39,459 bases of DNA from Betaproteobacteria bacterium (GTDB taxonomy: Bacteria; Pseudomonadota; Gammaproteobacteria; Burkholderiales; SHXO01): contig JANXRW010000016.1 of the NCBI GenBank assembly GCA_025356655.1, forward strand, positions 1-39,459, given 5' to 3'. The notes below the pieces were generated by a model that saw nothing but the letters and a program-made list of their open reading frames with translations, was not told the origin of the DNA and ran no database searches. Below, piece after piece: positions 30,989-39,094 of this stretch (position 1 is its first letter; every line of letters starts with the position of its first letter). A program made the position numbers and the translations under genes.

Positions 30989-32365
30989 TCAGTGTCCTTG
31001 TTCGCCAGCGATGTCAGTGGCAAGCGCCTGGGCTACCCGGTCCATGGCCATGAAGCGCGAGCCCTTGACGAGTACCGCGCAGTCCGGCCCGAGCATCGGG
31101 CGAAGGTTTTCCAGCAGTGTCACTACATCGCTGCTGTGGCGCCCCCCGCGCCCGAAAGCCGCGCAGGCATGGGCGCTCAGGGGACCAATGCCCAAAAGCG
31201 CATCCAAACCGGCGGCGCGGGCCTGTGCGCCGGCCTCTGCGTGCAAGCTCGGCGCGCCGTCGCCTAATTCGCCCATGTCGCCCAAGACCAAGATGCGGCG
31301 CGCGCTGGGCTGCGCGGCCAGGGTCTGGATGGCTGCGCGCAGCGAGTCCGGGCTCGCGTTGTAGCTATCGTCGAGCAGCAGGCCACCGCCACGCAGCGGC
31401 CGAGGCTGCATGCGCCCGGGCACTGCGCGCACTTGACTGAGCCCCGCGCACACGTGCTCGGCATCGATGCCCAGCGCCCAGGCCGTGGCAGCAGCCGCCA
31501 AGGCATTGCGGGCGTTGTGTTCGCCGGGCAGCGGCACGATCGCCTCATAGGAACCGTCTGGCACCTGCACCTGTAGCAGGACGCTCAGCCCGCGTGGCTC
31601 CCAGCGCCCTTGGACCTCGGCCGGACCGGTGAAGCCGAAGCTCACCACGCGGCGCCCCTGGTTCAAATCCATCCACAGGGGCGCGAAGCGGTCGTCCGCG
31701 TTGACCAGCGCGACGCCCTCCGTGGCCAATCCTTCGTAGATCTCCGCCTTGGCCGCGGCGATGGCCTCGCGCGAGCCCAACTGCCCGAGATGGGCCACGC
31801 CCGCGTTGTTGACGAGCGCGATCCCGGGCTGCGCGAGCCGAGTAAGCGCGCGTAGCTCGCCGGCGTGGTTCATGCCCATTTCCACCACGGCGGCCCGGTG
31901 CGGCTCGCGCAACCGCAGCAGCGTGAGCGGCACCCCGATAGAGTTGTTGAGGTTCCCCGACGTCGCCAGGACCTTGCCCATCCCGTGCTTGGCCTCGAGG
32001 ATGGCGCGCAGCATCTCCTTCACCGTGGTCTTGCCATTGCTGCCGGTCACCGCGATCACCGGAATCACGAAACGGCGGCGCCAGCCATAGGCCAGATTGC
32101 CCAAGCCCTGCAGCGTGTCCTCGGCGACGAGCAAGGGCAGATCCGCAAATCCCGCCGCGTGCGCGGCCTGCACCAGCGCCCCTGCGGCGCCGGCGGCCAG
32201 GGCCTGCCGCACGAAGCCATGCCCGTCGAAGCGTGGCCCCTGCAGCGCCACGAATAGGTCCCCGGCAGTCAACGTTCGGCTGTCGGTGCACACGCCGATG
32301 AAGGTCGCGTTGGGTCCGCTGCGCGCACTCCTCGCCAGGGCGGCGGCGGCGTCGAGATCAAGCAT
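30989..32365 (-). CDS. murF: UDP-MurNAc-tripeptide--D-Ala-D-Ala ligase MurF
   Basis: A 458-residue Mur ligase that adds the D-Ala-D-Ala made by Ddl. The N-terminal domain has [18 protein letters not shown]. The ATP loop is [18 protein letters not shown] ([13 protein letters not shown]). [25 protein letters not shown] and [13 protein letters not shown] are typical. The start at ATG 32365 was chosen because the upstream in-frame sequence is only murE read in another frame. It overlaps the end of murE by eight bases. Confidence 0.97.
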   Translation of the reverse strand: MLDLDAAAALARSARSGPNATFIGVCTDSRTLTAGDLFVALQGPRFDGHGFVRQALAAGAAGALVQAAHAAGFADLPLLVAEDTLQGLGNLAYGWRRRFVIPVIAVTGSNGKTTVKEMLRAILEAKHGMGKVLATSGNLNNSIGVPLTLLRLREPHRAAVVEMGMNHAGELRALTRLAQPGIALVNNAGVAHLGQLGSREAIAAAKAEIYEGLATEGVALVNADDRFAPLWMDLNQGRRVVSFGFTGPAEVQGRWEPRGLSVLLQVQVPDGSYEAIVPLPGEHNARNALAAAATAWALGIDAEHVCAGLSQVRAVPGRMQPRPLRGGGLLLDDSYNASPDSLRAAIQTLAAQPSARRILVLGDMGELGDGAPSLHAEAGAQARAAGLDALLGIGPLSAHACAAFGRGGRHSSDVVTLLENLRPMLGPDCAVLVKGSRFMAMDRVAQALATDIAGEQGH

Positions 32366-33836
32366 GATCCGGCCCCTCGCGGAGCGCCGCGCGGGCAACG
32401 AACGCGTCGTCGAAGCCAAAGCGCTCCCCGGCGATCTCCTGATAGGTCTCATGGCCCTTGCCGGCGACCAGAACCAGGTCCGCCGGGGCGGCGTCGCGCA
32501 CCGCGAGACCGATGGCAGTCCGCCGATCCGGCTCGACCAGCGCGGCGGGGCCGGCACCAGCACGGATCGCGCTGATGATCTGGAGCGGGTCCTCGCCGCG
32601 CGGGTTGTCGCTGGTCAGAATCACGCGATGCGCCAGACGGGCGGCGATGGCCCCCATCATAGGACGCTTGCCCGCATCGCGCTCGCCTCCGCAACCGAAC
32701 ACGCAATGCAGGCGAGCGCCATCGGGAAGAACCTCGCGCAGGGTCTCGAGGACTTTCTCCAGGGCATCAGGCGTGTGGGCGTAGTCCACCACCACCAGCG
32801 GTCGCCCCGGCGCGTCGAGCCGCTGCAATCGGCCGGGGACCGACTCCACAGTCTCCAGGGCCGAAACAGCGCTGCGCAAATCGACGCCCGCCAGGAGGAG
32901 CACGCCGAGAACGCCCAGCAGGTTCTGCGCGTTGAACGCGCCCAGCAGCCGGGTTTCCAGGCGAGCGCCACCCCAGGGAGTGGTGACCTCCAGGCACAGC
33001 CCGTCCCGCGAGCGACGCAGGATCCGCCCCCGGATATCGCCGGCGGTGAGTCCGTAGCTAAGCAACCGCAAGGGCGTAGGAGCTAGATCGCGCAGGAGTT
33101 CCATGCCAAAGGGATCATCCTGGTTGAGCACCGCCGCCTCCATGCCGGGCAGCCGAAATAGCCGGGCCTTGGCCGCGCCGTAGGCCGACATGTCGCCGTG
33201 ATAATCCAGATGATCGCGGGACAGGTTGGTGAACAGGCCCACGCGAAAACGCACCCCGTTCACGCGCCCCTGATCAAGCGCATGGGAGGAGACCTCCACG
33301 GCGGACACCTGCACCGACTCGCGCACCTGGGTGTCGAGTTCGCGCTGCAGGCTCACCGGGTCCGGTGTGGTCTGCAGCGCCTGGCGCAGTTGGCCGGGGC
33401 GGCCGCTGCCCAGCGTACCGACCACCGCCGCCGGCCGGCCAAGGCCCGCGAAGCACTGGGCAATCCAGTGCGAGCAACTCGTCTTGCCGTTGGTACCGGT
33501 GACACCGGCCACCCAGAGCTTGTGGGAAGGATTTCCGAAGGCCTGGGCCGCCACCGGCCCCGCCTGCTCCCGCAGGCCCAGGACCGGCGCGTTGGGCACT
33601 GACCAGCGGCCATCCCAAGCGAACTCGCGGCTCTCCCAGAGCACCCCTGCGGCTCCCGCGGCCAGTGCCTGGGGGATGTAATCGCGGCCGTCAACGCGCT
33701 CGCCCGGATAGGCAAGGAAGACCTCGCCCGGTGCAAGGCGCCGGCTGTCGATGGCCGGAACCCGCCCACCGAGGCCGAGCGCGTCAAGCGCCGCCAAGGC
33801 TGGCACGGGAGGGGATTCCAGTCGTGTGGATTCCAC
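32358..33836 (-). CDS. murE: UDP-MurNAc-L-Ala-D-Glu--meso-diaminopimelate ligase MurE
   Basis: A 492-residue Mur ligase adding the third stem residue. The substrate motif DNPR (residues 410-413, in TSDNPRGEDP) marks meso-diaminopimelate specificity, as expected in Gram-negative bacteria. The ATP loop is GTNGKTSCSHW. Other segments are SSHALDQGRVNGV, TNLSRDHLDYHG and VDYAHTPDALE. GTG start at 33836, three bases after the ftsI stop. The C-terminus overlaps the murF start by eight bases. Confidence 0.98.
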   Translation of the reverse strand: MESTRLESPPVPALAALDALGLGGRVPAIDSRRLAPGEVFLAYPGERVDGRDYIPQALAAGAAGVLWESREFAWDGRWSVPNAPVLGLREQAGPVAAQAFGNPSHKLWVAGVTGTNGKTSCSHWIAQCFAGLGRPAAVVGTLGSGRPGQLRQALQTTPDPVSLQRELDTQVRESVQVSAVEVSSHALDQGRVNGVRFRVGLFTNLSRDHLDYHGDMSAYGAAKARLFRLPGMEAAVLNQDDPFGMELLRDLAPTPLRLLSYGLTAGDIRGRILRRSRDGLCLEVTTPWGGARLETRLLGAFNAQNLLGVLGVLLLAGVDLRSAVSALETVESVPGRLQRLDAPGRPLVVVDYAHTPDALEKVLETLREVLPDGARLHCVFGCGGERDAGKRPMMGAIAARLAHRVILTSDNPRGEDPLQIISAIRAGAGPAALVEPDRRTAIGLAVRDAAPADLVLVAGKGHETYQEIAGERFGFDDAFVARAALREGPDHA

Positions 33837-33839
33837 GGC

Positions 33840-35570
33840 TCAGACGTCCTCACCCACATCGGGTAACCCCTCCAGGGGGGAGAGGCCGGTGTTGGGCGCG
33901 TCGGGAGGCACCGCCAACAGCCGCAGCGCCTCGCCCATGACGCGTGAGAACACCGGTGCGGCAACCGTACCGCCGTAGTAGGCACCACCCGCGGGCTCGT
34001 CGATCATCACCGCGACCAGCAGCCGGGCATTGGATGCCGGCGCCAAGCCCACGAAGGAGGAAACGTAGTGGTCCCGCGAATAGCTGCGGCCCTCGAGCTT
34101 GTGCGCGGTTCCGGTCTTGCCCGCGACCCGGTAGCCGGCCACCTGGGCGCGGATCGCCGTGCCCCCCGGCTGCACCACCATCTCGAGCATCTGCCGCACC
34201 GCCAGGGCCACGCGCGGCTCGAGGACTCGCTCCGCTGTCGGGGGCACCTCACGGCGAAGCAGGGTGATGGAGCGCAATTCGCCATCGGTGGCAAAGACCG
34301 TGTAGGCGCGGGCCAGTTGCAACAGGCTCGCCGATATCCCGTGGCCGTAAGCCATGGTTGCCTGCTCGATGGGCTGCCAGGAAGCATAGGGGCGAAGCCG
34401 TCCAGAGACCTCGCCGGGGAAGCCCGAATGCGGCTGGTGGCCAAAACCCGCCGCCGAGAGGGTATTCCACAGGGTCTGCGCCGGCAGCGCGAGAGCGATT
34501 TTGGCAGCACCCACGTTGGAGGACTTCTGGATGACCTGCGCCACGGTCAGAGCGCCCTCGGCGTGGGCATCATGGATGGTTGCATCGCCCACGCGCAGAA
34601 CCCCGGGCGCGGTCTGGATGATCGTGTCGGGTCGCACCACCCCGGCCGTGAGCGCCGAGGCGACGGTGAAGGGCTTCATGGTGGAGCCCGGCTCGAAGAG
34701 ATCGGTCACCGCGCGGTTGCGCGAGCGTTGCGGATCGAGGGTACTGCGATTGTTCGGGTTGTAGGCAGGGAGGTTGGCCAGCGCCAGGATCTCCCCCGTG
34801 CGCACGTCGAGCATCACCAGCCCGCCCGCCTTCGCATGGTGCTCCAACACGGCCGCGCGCAACTCCCGGTAGGCGAGGTACTGAAGTTTGCGATCGACGC
34901 TGAGCGCGATGTCGCGCCCATCCGCCGGAGCCGTGATGCCGACCACATCCTCCACCACCCGGCCCCGCCGGTCCTGGATCACGCGCCGGCTGCCAGGGTG
35001 ACCCGCGAGCTGCTCCTGGAAGGCCAATTCCATGCCCTCGCGGCCGACGTCGTCGATGTCAGTGAAGCCCAAGACGTGGGCCATCACCTCGCCCTCGGGG
35101 TAATAGCGCCGGTACTCGCGCCGCAAGCCGACGCCCTGGAGGCCCATGTGCACCACCTGGGCCGCCACATCGGGCGGGAGGTGGCGTTTCAGATAGACGA
35201 ATTCACTGGTCTTGTCGGCCAGCTTGCGCGCGAGCGTCGGGTCGTCGAGACCTAGGAGGCTCGCCAAGTGGTGCTGCTCGGCGGCGCTCAGGTTCGCTTT
35301 GACCGGGCTGGCATAGACGGATTCCATGGGTGTGCTGATGGCAAGCGGCTCGCCGTAGCGGTCGGTGATCATGCCCCGGTGGGCGGGCAATTCCAGCACC
35401 CGCAAAACGACCTTCTGGCCCCTTGCCTGCAAATCCTCGTGCTTGAGCACCTGGAGGTAGAGCGCCCGGCCGCCAAGCGTCATGAACCCACAGAGAACCA
35501 TTCCGAGCAGCACCCGTGCACGGGCCTCGGGCAGGCGTAGCGAGAGGGCCGGGTTGGCGGCGGGGTTCAC
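33840..35570 (-). CDS. ftsI: Septal peptidoglycan transpeptidase FtsI (PBP3)
   Basis: A 576-residue class B penicillin-binding protein. A single N-terminal membrane helix (about residues 18-38) is followed by the PBP dimer domain (RGMITDRYGEPLAIS). The transpeptidase active site has SxxK STMK with Ser296, SSN in QKSSNVGAAK, and KTGT in GKTGTAHKLEG. It cross-links septal peptidoglycan with FtsW. GTG start at 35570 overlaps the ftsL stop (GTGA). The length is close to E. coli FtsI; its C-terminal processing tail appears short. Confidence 0.98.
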   Translation of the reverse strand: MNPAANPALSLRLPEARARVLLGMVLCGFMTLGGRALYLQVLKHEDLQARGQKVVLRVLELPAHRGMITDRYGEPLAISTPMESVYASPVKANLSAAEQHHLASLLGLDDPTLARKLADKTSEFVYLKRHLPPDVAAQVVHMGLQGVGLRREYRRYYPEGEVMAHVLGFTDIDDVGREGMELAFQEQLAGHPGSRRVIQDRRGRVVEDVVGITAPADGRDIALSVDRKLQYLAYRELRAAVLEHHAKAGGLVMLDVRTGEILALANLPAYNPNNRSTLDPQRSRNRAVTDLFEPGSTMKPFTVASALTAGVVRPDTIIQTAPGVLRVGDATIHDAHAEGALTVAQVIQKSSNVGAAKIALALPAQTLWNTLSAAGFGHQPHSGFPGEVSGRLRPYASWQPIEQATMAYGHGISASLLQLARAYTVFATDGELRSITLLRREVPPTAERVLEPRVALAVRQMLEMVVQPGGTAIRAQVAGYRVAGKTGTAHKLEGRSYSRDHYVSSFVGLAPASNARLLVAVMIDEPAGGAYYGGTVAAPVFSRVMGEALRLLAVPPDAPNTGLSPLEGLPDVGEDV

Positions 35571-35845
35571 GGCAGTTGGGGCGGCGGCGTGGTGGGGACT
35601 AGGCGCAGGCGACTAGGCGGGGGCAAGCGCATGTGCAGATACCCCGCGGCGATGGTCTCGATGCGCGAGTGCATGGCCCAGGTGCTTTGTTCCAACTGCA
35701 ACTGGCCCCATTCCACTTCCAACTGCTTGGCCGCCTCCTGCTCGTGCTCCAGTTCCATGAAGCGCTTGCGCGCCTGGTGCTGGCTGGTGACGAGGCCCAG
35801 GCTGGAGATCAACAGGATGGCTAGCAGGAACAGGTTCAGACGCAT
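35567..35845 (-). CDS. ftsL: Cell division protein FtsL
   Basis: A 92-residue bitopic protein. One transmembrane helix at the N-terminus (about residues 3-20) is followed by a periplasmic coiled coil (QHQARKRFMELEHEQEAAKQLEVEWGQLQLEQ-like heptads). It works in the FtsQLB complex to activate FtsWI. The sequence ending RIETIAAGYLHMRLPPP is the usual C-terminal region. ATG at 35845, two bases after the rsmH stop (TGACCATG). Position between rsmH and ftsI supports the identity. Confidence 0.95.
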   Translation of the reverse strand: MRLNLFLLAILLISSLGLVTSQHQARKRFMELEHEQEAAKQLEVEWGQLQLEQSTWAMHSRIETIAAGYLHMRLPPPSRLRLVPTTPPPQLP

Positions 35846-35847
35846 GG

Positions 35848-36777
35848 TCAGAACGCCAGCCGCTCGGCCACGCGCAGGCTGGCGCTGCGCGCCCGCGGGT
35901 TGACCCCCACCTCCTGGGAACTCGCGCGGACCGCGCGCCCCACCAAGCGCATCGCGGGCGGACGGCGGTCGGCTTCGCGGATGGCCATGCGTGCGGGCAC
36001 GGGCTCCGGCAGCGACTGCTCACGCAGGTAGCGCTTCACGATGCGGTCCTCGAGCGAGTGGAAACTGATCACCGCTAGGCGTCCGCCGACACGCAGCGCC
36101 GCCAAGCACTGCGGCAGGACTAGCGAAAGCTCCTCAAGCTCCTGATTGAGGAAAATCCGTAGAGCCTGGAATGTTCTCGTCGCCGGATCCTGGCCAGGCT
36201 CGCGCGTGCGGACGGCGCTCGCCACGATCTGGGCAAGTTGTCGCGTGCCGACAAGGGCGCTGTGTGTGCGAGCCGCAACAATCGCTCTTGCAATCTGTTT
36301 AGCAAACCGTTCTTCGCCATAGGCCCAGATAACCTCCCCGATCTCTTCCTGCGATGCCGCGCTCAGCCACTGCGCTGCCGTGAGGCCGCGAGTGGTGTCC
36401 ATCCGCATGTCGAGCGGCCCCTCCTGACGAAAGCTGAAGCCTCGCCCGGCCGTATCGATCTGCGGCGAGGACACGCCCAGATCCAGCAGTACACCATCGA
36501 CGGGAAAAACGCCCGCCCGCTCCAGCACTTGCGTGAGTTCGCCAAACCTTGCGTGGTGGGCCTCGAAACGGGGGTCCCCGATCTGCAGCGCACTGGCGAT
36601 GGCCTCCGGGTCCCGGTCGAACGCGAGCAGGCGCCCGCCCGGGCCGAGGCGATCGAGGATCGCCCGGCTGTGCCCACCCCGACCGAAGGTGCAATCCACA
36701 TAGACTCCCTGCTCCCGCACGGCGAGCCCCTCAAGCACCTCACCGAGCAGCACCGGCTGATGCGTGGCGCCGCTCAG
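35848..36777 (-). CDS. rsmH: 16S rRNA (cytosine-1402-N4)-methyltransferase RsmH
   Basis: A SAM-dependent methyltransferase of about 309 residues modifying C1402 of 16S r[16 protein letters not shown] and [15 protein letters not shown] form the start of the SAM fold. [25 protein letters not shown] and the C-terminal [13 protein letters not shown] are diagnostic. No ATG, GTG or TTG lies at the expected place. A CTG at 36777 overlaps the mraZ stop as CTGA, has GGAGGGG eight bases upstream, and yields almost the E. coli length. An in-frame ATG at 36900 would add 41 residues that are only mraZ in another frame. Confidence 0.96.
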   Translation of the reverse strand: MSGATHQPVLLGEVLEGLAVREQGVYVDCTFGRGGHSRAILDRLGPGGRLLAFDRDPEAIASALQIGDPRFEAHHARFGELTQVLERAGVFPVDGVLLDLGVSSPQIDTAGRGFSFRQEGPLDMRMDTTRGLTAAQWLSAASQEEIGEVIWAYGEERFAKQIARAIVAARTHSALVGTRQLAQIVASAVRTREPGQDPATRTFQALRIFLNQELEELSLVLPQCLAALRVGGRLAVISFHSLEDRIVKRYLREQSLPEPVPARMAIREADRRPPAMRLVGRAVRASSQEVGVNPRARSASLRVAERLAF

Positions 36778-37232
36778 AGTGAGAACCCCTCCAGTTCCTT
36801 CGGAATCCCATCGGCATTCAAGCTGATGGAGCGCTCTAACTGCACTTCCCACTTCTTCAGGTCCCACAATTCCAAACGCGTGCCCTGCCCCACCAAGCAC
36901 ACGTCCTTATCCAGGCCGGCAAAGCGGCGCGGCCAAGCAGGCACCAACATGCGGCCGACGGAGTCGAGTTCCACGTCACTGGCCATCCCCACCAGCAGGC
37001 GCTGCAGGTCACGCACCTGGGGCAGGAGGTTGGGTAGGTTCATCACCTTTTGCTGGATAGGTTCCCAGTCGCCCGCCGCGTAGATATGCAGGCACAACGC
37101 CGAGTCAGCCGTGACCACCAGCGCGCCGCCCGAGCGCGCCTGCAACTCGTCGCGGAAGCGCGCTGGGATGGCCAGCCGACCCTTGCCGTCCAGGCTTAGC
37201 GCAGTGACGCCTCGAAACACCCTTTTCCCCAT
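36774..37232 (-). CDS. mraZ: Transcriptional regulator MraZ
   Basis: A 152-residue protein with two SpoVT-AbrB-like DNA-binding halves, each carrying the DxxGR motif: [14 protein letters not shown] near the N-terminus and [14 protein letters not shown] near residue 90. In E. coli MraZ represses its own operon and can oppose RsmH activity. ATG at 37232. Five GTGG repeats directly upstream are a good candidate for its own binding site. It is the first gene of the dcw unit. Confidence 0.97.
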   Translation of the reverse strand: MGKRVFRGVTALSLDGKGRLAIPARFRDELQARSGGALVVTADSALCLHIYAAGDWEPIQQKVMNLPNLLPQVRDLQRLLVGMASDVELDSVGRMLVPAWPRRFAGLDKDVCLVGQGTRLELWDLKKWEVQLERSISLNADGIPKELEGFSL

Positions 37233-37265
37233 CCCGGGCCCGGTACTGTCCTACCGCACCGATTG

Positions 37266-37320
37266 CCCCCAAAAATCCACATAGACCCACTCAACTCCAC
37301 TCCGACCCACTTTTCACCAC
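37266..37320 (-). promoter_or_regulatory. MraZ operator: GTGG repeats with a 10-base period
   Basis: Read on the minus strand, GTGG(T/G/A/G/A) units begin at 37320, 37310, 37300, 37290 and 37280, each separated by exactly five bases. A sixth, weaker GGGGG starts at 37270. MraZ of E. coli is known to bind TGGGN repeats spaced by five bases. The first unit overlaps the -10 box and the rest run through the transcription start into the leader, suited to autorepression. Confidence 0.82.
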
Positions 37321-37347
37321 TATATGGAAAAGCCCATGATGGGTCAA
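37319..37347 (-). promoter_or_regulatory. Sigma-70 promoter of mraZ/dcw operon
   Basis: On the minus strand TTGACC (37347-37342) is separated by 17 bases from TATAGT (37324-37319). The transcript should begin near 37312, leaving a leader of about 80 bases. The -10 box runs straight into the first GTGG unit of the operator. Confidence 0.8.
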
Positions 37348-37415
37348 GGGCGCAGACGGAGAATTCGCCATTGCGACAAACACTTACGAGGGGATGGGTA
37401 GAAAGTAAAATGAAC

Positions 37416-37452
37416 GGAGAATACCTCCATGCAAAACATAGAGATATTCTCC
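37416..37452 (-). terminator. Second stem-loop downstream of rnpB
   Basis: GGAGAATA (37416-37423) pairs with TATTCTCC (37445-37452). Shorter inner helices CTC/GAG and ATG/CAT close a CAAAA loop (on the plus strand). On the minus strand the hairpin is followed by GTTCATTTTAC, which is weakly U-rich. It lies between rnpB and the mraZ promoter and could back up the first rnpB terminator. Confidence 0.5.
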
Positions 37453-37479
37453 AAAGCTGAGAAAATACTTGAAGTACTG

Positions 37480-37512
37480 CGGGTATTCCCTCGACTGGCG
37501 AGGGAGTACCCG
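37480..37512 (-). terminator. Probable rnpB terminator hairpin
   Basis: CGGGTA (37480-37485) pairs with TACCCG (37507-37512), and TCCCTCG (37487-37493) with CGAGGGA (37499-37505), with one mismatch and a five-base loop. The stem begins about ten bases after the mature 3' end of RNase P RNA. There is no immediate U-run, but GTATTTTC occurs about 15 bases further on. Confidence 0.6.
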
Positions 37513-37521
37513 AGGGGAAGG

Positions 37522-37939
37522 AGTGAAGCTGGCCTATAAGCCGGGTTCTGTTCAGAGGCAAGCCTCTGCGGCAGTCATTCCTCTGGGCCGGCGGTTACCC
37601 GACGGCTCAAGCAACCTACCCGGGAGCAGCGCGAGCCACGCTATTGCTCCCCTATTTGGTCTTGCTCCGGATGGGGTTTTGCGTGCCGTACGTGTTACCA
37701 CGTACGCGGTGGGCTCTTACCCGCAGTCCGGTTGCCCGAACCGCCACAGACTTTGGTGTGCTGTGCGCCTTTTCAACCTTACCTGAGCCGCCACCTTGCG
37801 GTGAACGGCCATCGGCGGTGTGTTTTCTGTGCCACTTTCCATCGCCTCACGACGCCCGGCTGTTAGCCGGCATCCCGCCCTATGGAGCCCGGACTTTCCT
37901 CCACGGCCTATTGCCCGCAGCGACTGCCCGGCCAGCTTC
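37522..37939 (-). ncRNA. rnpB: RNase P RNA (M1 RNA), bacterial type A
   Basis: The catalytic RNA of RNase P, which matures tRNA 5' ends. The conserved P4-strand block GAGGAAAGTCCGGGCTCC lies at 37902-37885 on the minus strand, directly followed by ATAGGGC. Further in order are AACAGAAAACACACCGCCGATGG-type sequence, CAGGTAAGG, GCAAGACCAAATAGGGG, GGTTGCTTGAGCC and the 3' block ACAGAACCCGGCTTATAGGCC (in parts). Helix P1 is a perfect ten-pair GAAGCTGGCC / GGCCAGCTTC (37939-37930 with 37534-37525). P3 appears minimal, about 20 bases, while the P12 region is longer than in E. coli. Length about 418. The 3' end is approximate. Position upstream of mraZ matches Pseudomonas. Confidence 0.97.
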
Positions 37940-37946
37940 GAGGCGT

Positions 37947-37955
37947 ATGTTAGCA
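37947..37955 (-). promoter_or_regulatory. Extended -10 promoter of rnpB, overlapping the pyrC stop
   Basis: On the minus strand TGC-TAACAT (37955-37947) is an extended -10 element. Its TAA is the pyrC stop codon. The last -10 base is eight positions from the G at 37939 that opens helix P1, the right distance for a transcription start. No good -35 box is present at 16-18 bases, as is common for extended -10 promoters. Confidence 0.55.
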
Positions 37956-39011
37956 CCCGCCGGGGGCAGCCGGTGCGGTTGTTTCAAGCCGCCAAGCCAC
38001 TTTCCCACCGGCGCGCAAAGGCACGAGGGCGTCGGCCCCGTAGTCGAGCAAGGCCGGAACCTCCACCGCTTGGCGGCGCAGTGCCACGCGCCCGCTGTTG
38101 CGCGGCAAGCCGTAGAAATCCGCTCCGTGCCAGCTGGCGAAGCCCTCCAGGCGTGCTAGGGCGCCAACCTCGTCAAAGGCCTCGGCGTAGAGTTCCAGCG
38201 CGGTGTGAGCGGTGTACGCTCCGGCGCAACCGCAGTCGGTCTCCTTGGTGTGGCGGGCGTGCGGAGCGCTGTCGGTGCCCAGAAAGAAACGCGAGCCGCC
38301 CGAGGCAATGGCTTCGAGCAGCGCCTGCCGGTGGGCCTCGCGCTTGAGCACGGGCAAACAGTAGTGATGGGGTCGCAACCCGCCCTGGAACAAGGCGTTG
38401 CGGTTGAGCAGCAAGTGATGTGCGGTGATGGTGGCCGCAAGCGTGGGTGGCCCGCGGCGCACGAACGCCACCGCCTCGCGCGTGGTGATGTGCTCCAGGA
38501 CCACCTTCAACGCCGGCAAGCGCTCGAGGAGCCGCGTCGCCGTTCCTTCCAAGAACACGCGTTCCCGGTCGAACACATCCACCGCCGGGTCGGTTACTTC
38601 CCCGTGTACCAACAGCGGCAGGCCGAGTTCAGCCATGGCCTCGAGCGAGGGCAGGCAGCGCCAGATGTCGGCGACGCCGAATTCGGAGTTGGTCGTGGCC
38701 CCGGCGGGGTAGTACTTCAGGGCATGCACGAAGCCGCTCTCGCGGGCCTGGCTGATCGTTTGGGGGGTCGTCCGCTCGGTCAGGTAAAGCGTCATCAGCG
38801 GCTCGAAAGCGCAGCCCGGGGGACGCGCGGCGAGAATGCGTGCACGGTACTCGCTGGCGGCTTGGACCGTGGTCACCGGCGGCTTCAGGTTGGGCATGAC
38901 GATGGCGCGGGCGAATTGCCGCGCCGTGTCGGGAAGCACCGCGGCGAGCGCGTCGCCATCGCGCAGGTGCAGGTGCCAGTCATCGGGGGTAGCGAGCGTC
39001 AGATAGTCCAT
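37950..39011 (-). CDS. pyrC: Dihydroorotase PyrC (type II)
   Basis: A 353-residue zinc amidohydrolase closing carbamoyl-aspartate to dihydroorotate in pyrimidine synthesis. The first metal motif is DDWHLHLRDG. The carboxylated Lys is in HALKYYPAGATTNS. Further metal ligands lie in LLVHGEV and LEHITT, and the catalytic Asp in GTDSAPH. TAHHLLLNRN and the C-terminal DFYGLPRN are family segments. ATG at 39011. A candidate promoter ends only six bases before it, so the leader may be absent or very short. The stop codon is part of the rnpB promoter. Confidence 0.97.
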   Translation of the reverse strand: MDYLTLATPDDWHLHLRDGDALAAVLPDTARQFARAIVMPNLKPPVTTVQAASEYRARILAARPPGCAFEPLMTLYLTERTTPQTISQARESGFVHALKYYPAGATTNSEFGVADIWRCLPSLEAMAELGLPLLVHGEVTDPAVDVFDRERVFLEGTATRLLERLPALKVVLEHITTREAVAFVRRGPPTLAATITAHHLLLNRNALFQGGLRPHHYCLPVLKREAHRQALLEAIASGGSRFFLGTDSAPHARHTKETDCGCAGAYTAHTALELYAEAFDEVGALARLEGFASWHGADFYGLPRNSGRVALRRQAVEVPALLDYGADALVPLRAGGKVAWRLETTAPAAPGGC

Positions 39012-39017
39012 GTGCCG

Positions 39018-39045
39018 ATGTTACCGCCAGCAGCGGTGCAGGCAA
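39018..39045 (-). promoter_or_regulatory. Candidate pyrC promoter, near-leaderless
   Basis: On the minus strand TTGCCT (39045-39040), a 16-base spacer and TAACAT (39023-39018). The expected start is at or one base before the A of the pyrC ATG (39011). No convincing ribosome-binding site lies in the six bases between. Confidence 0.45.
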
Positions 39046-39094
39046 AGCACCCCGCCCGGCCAATCCGGCTAGCGCTGCCCTTTCCCCATAAGGC

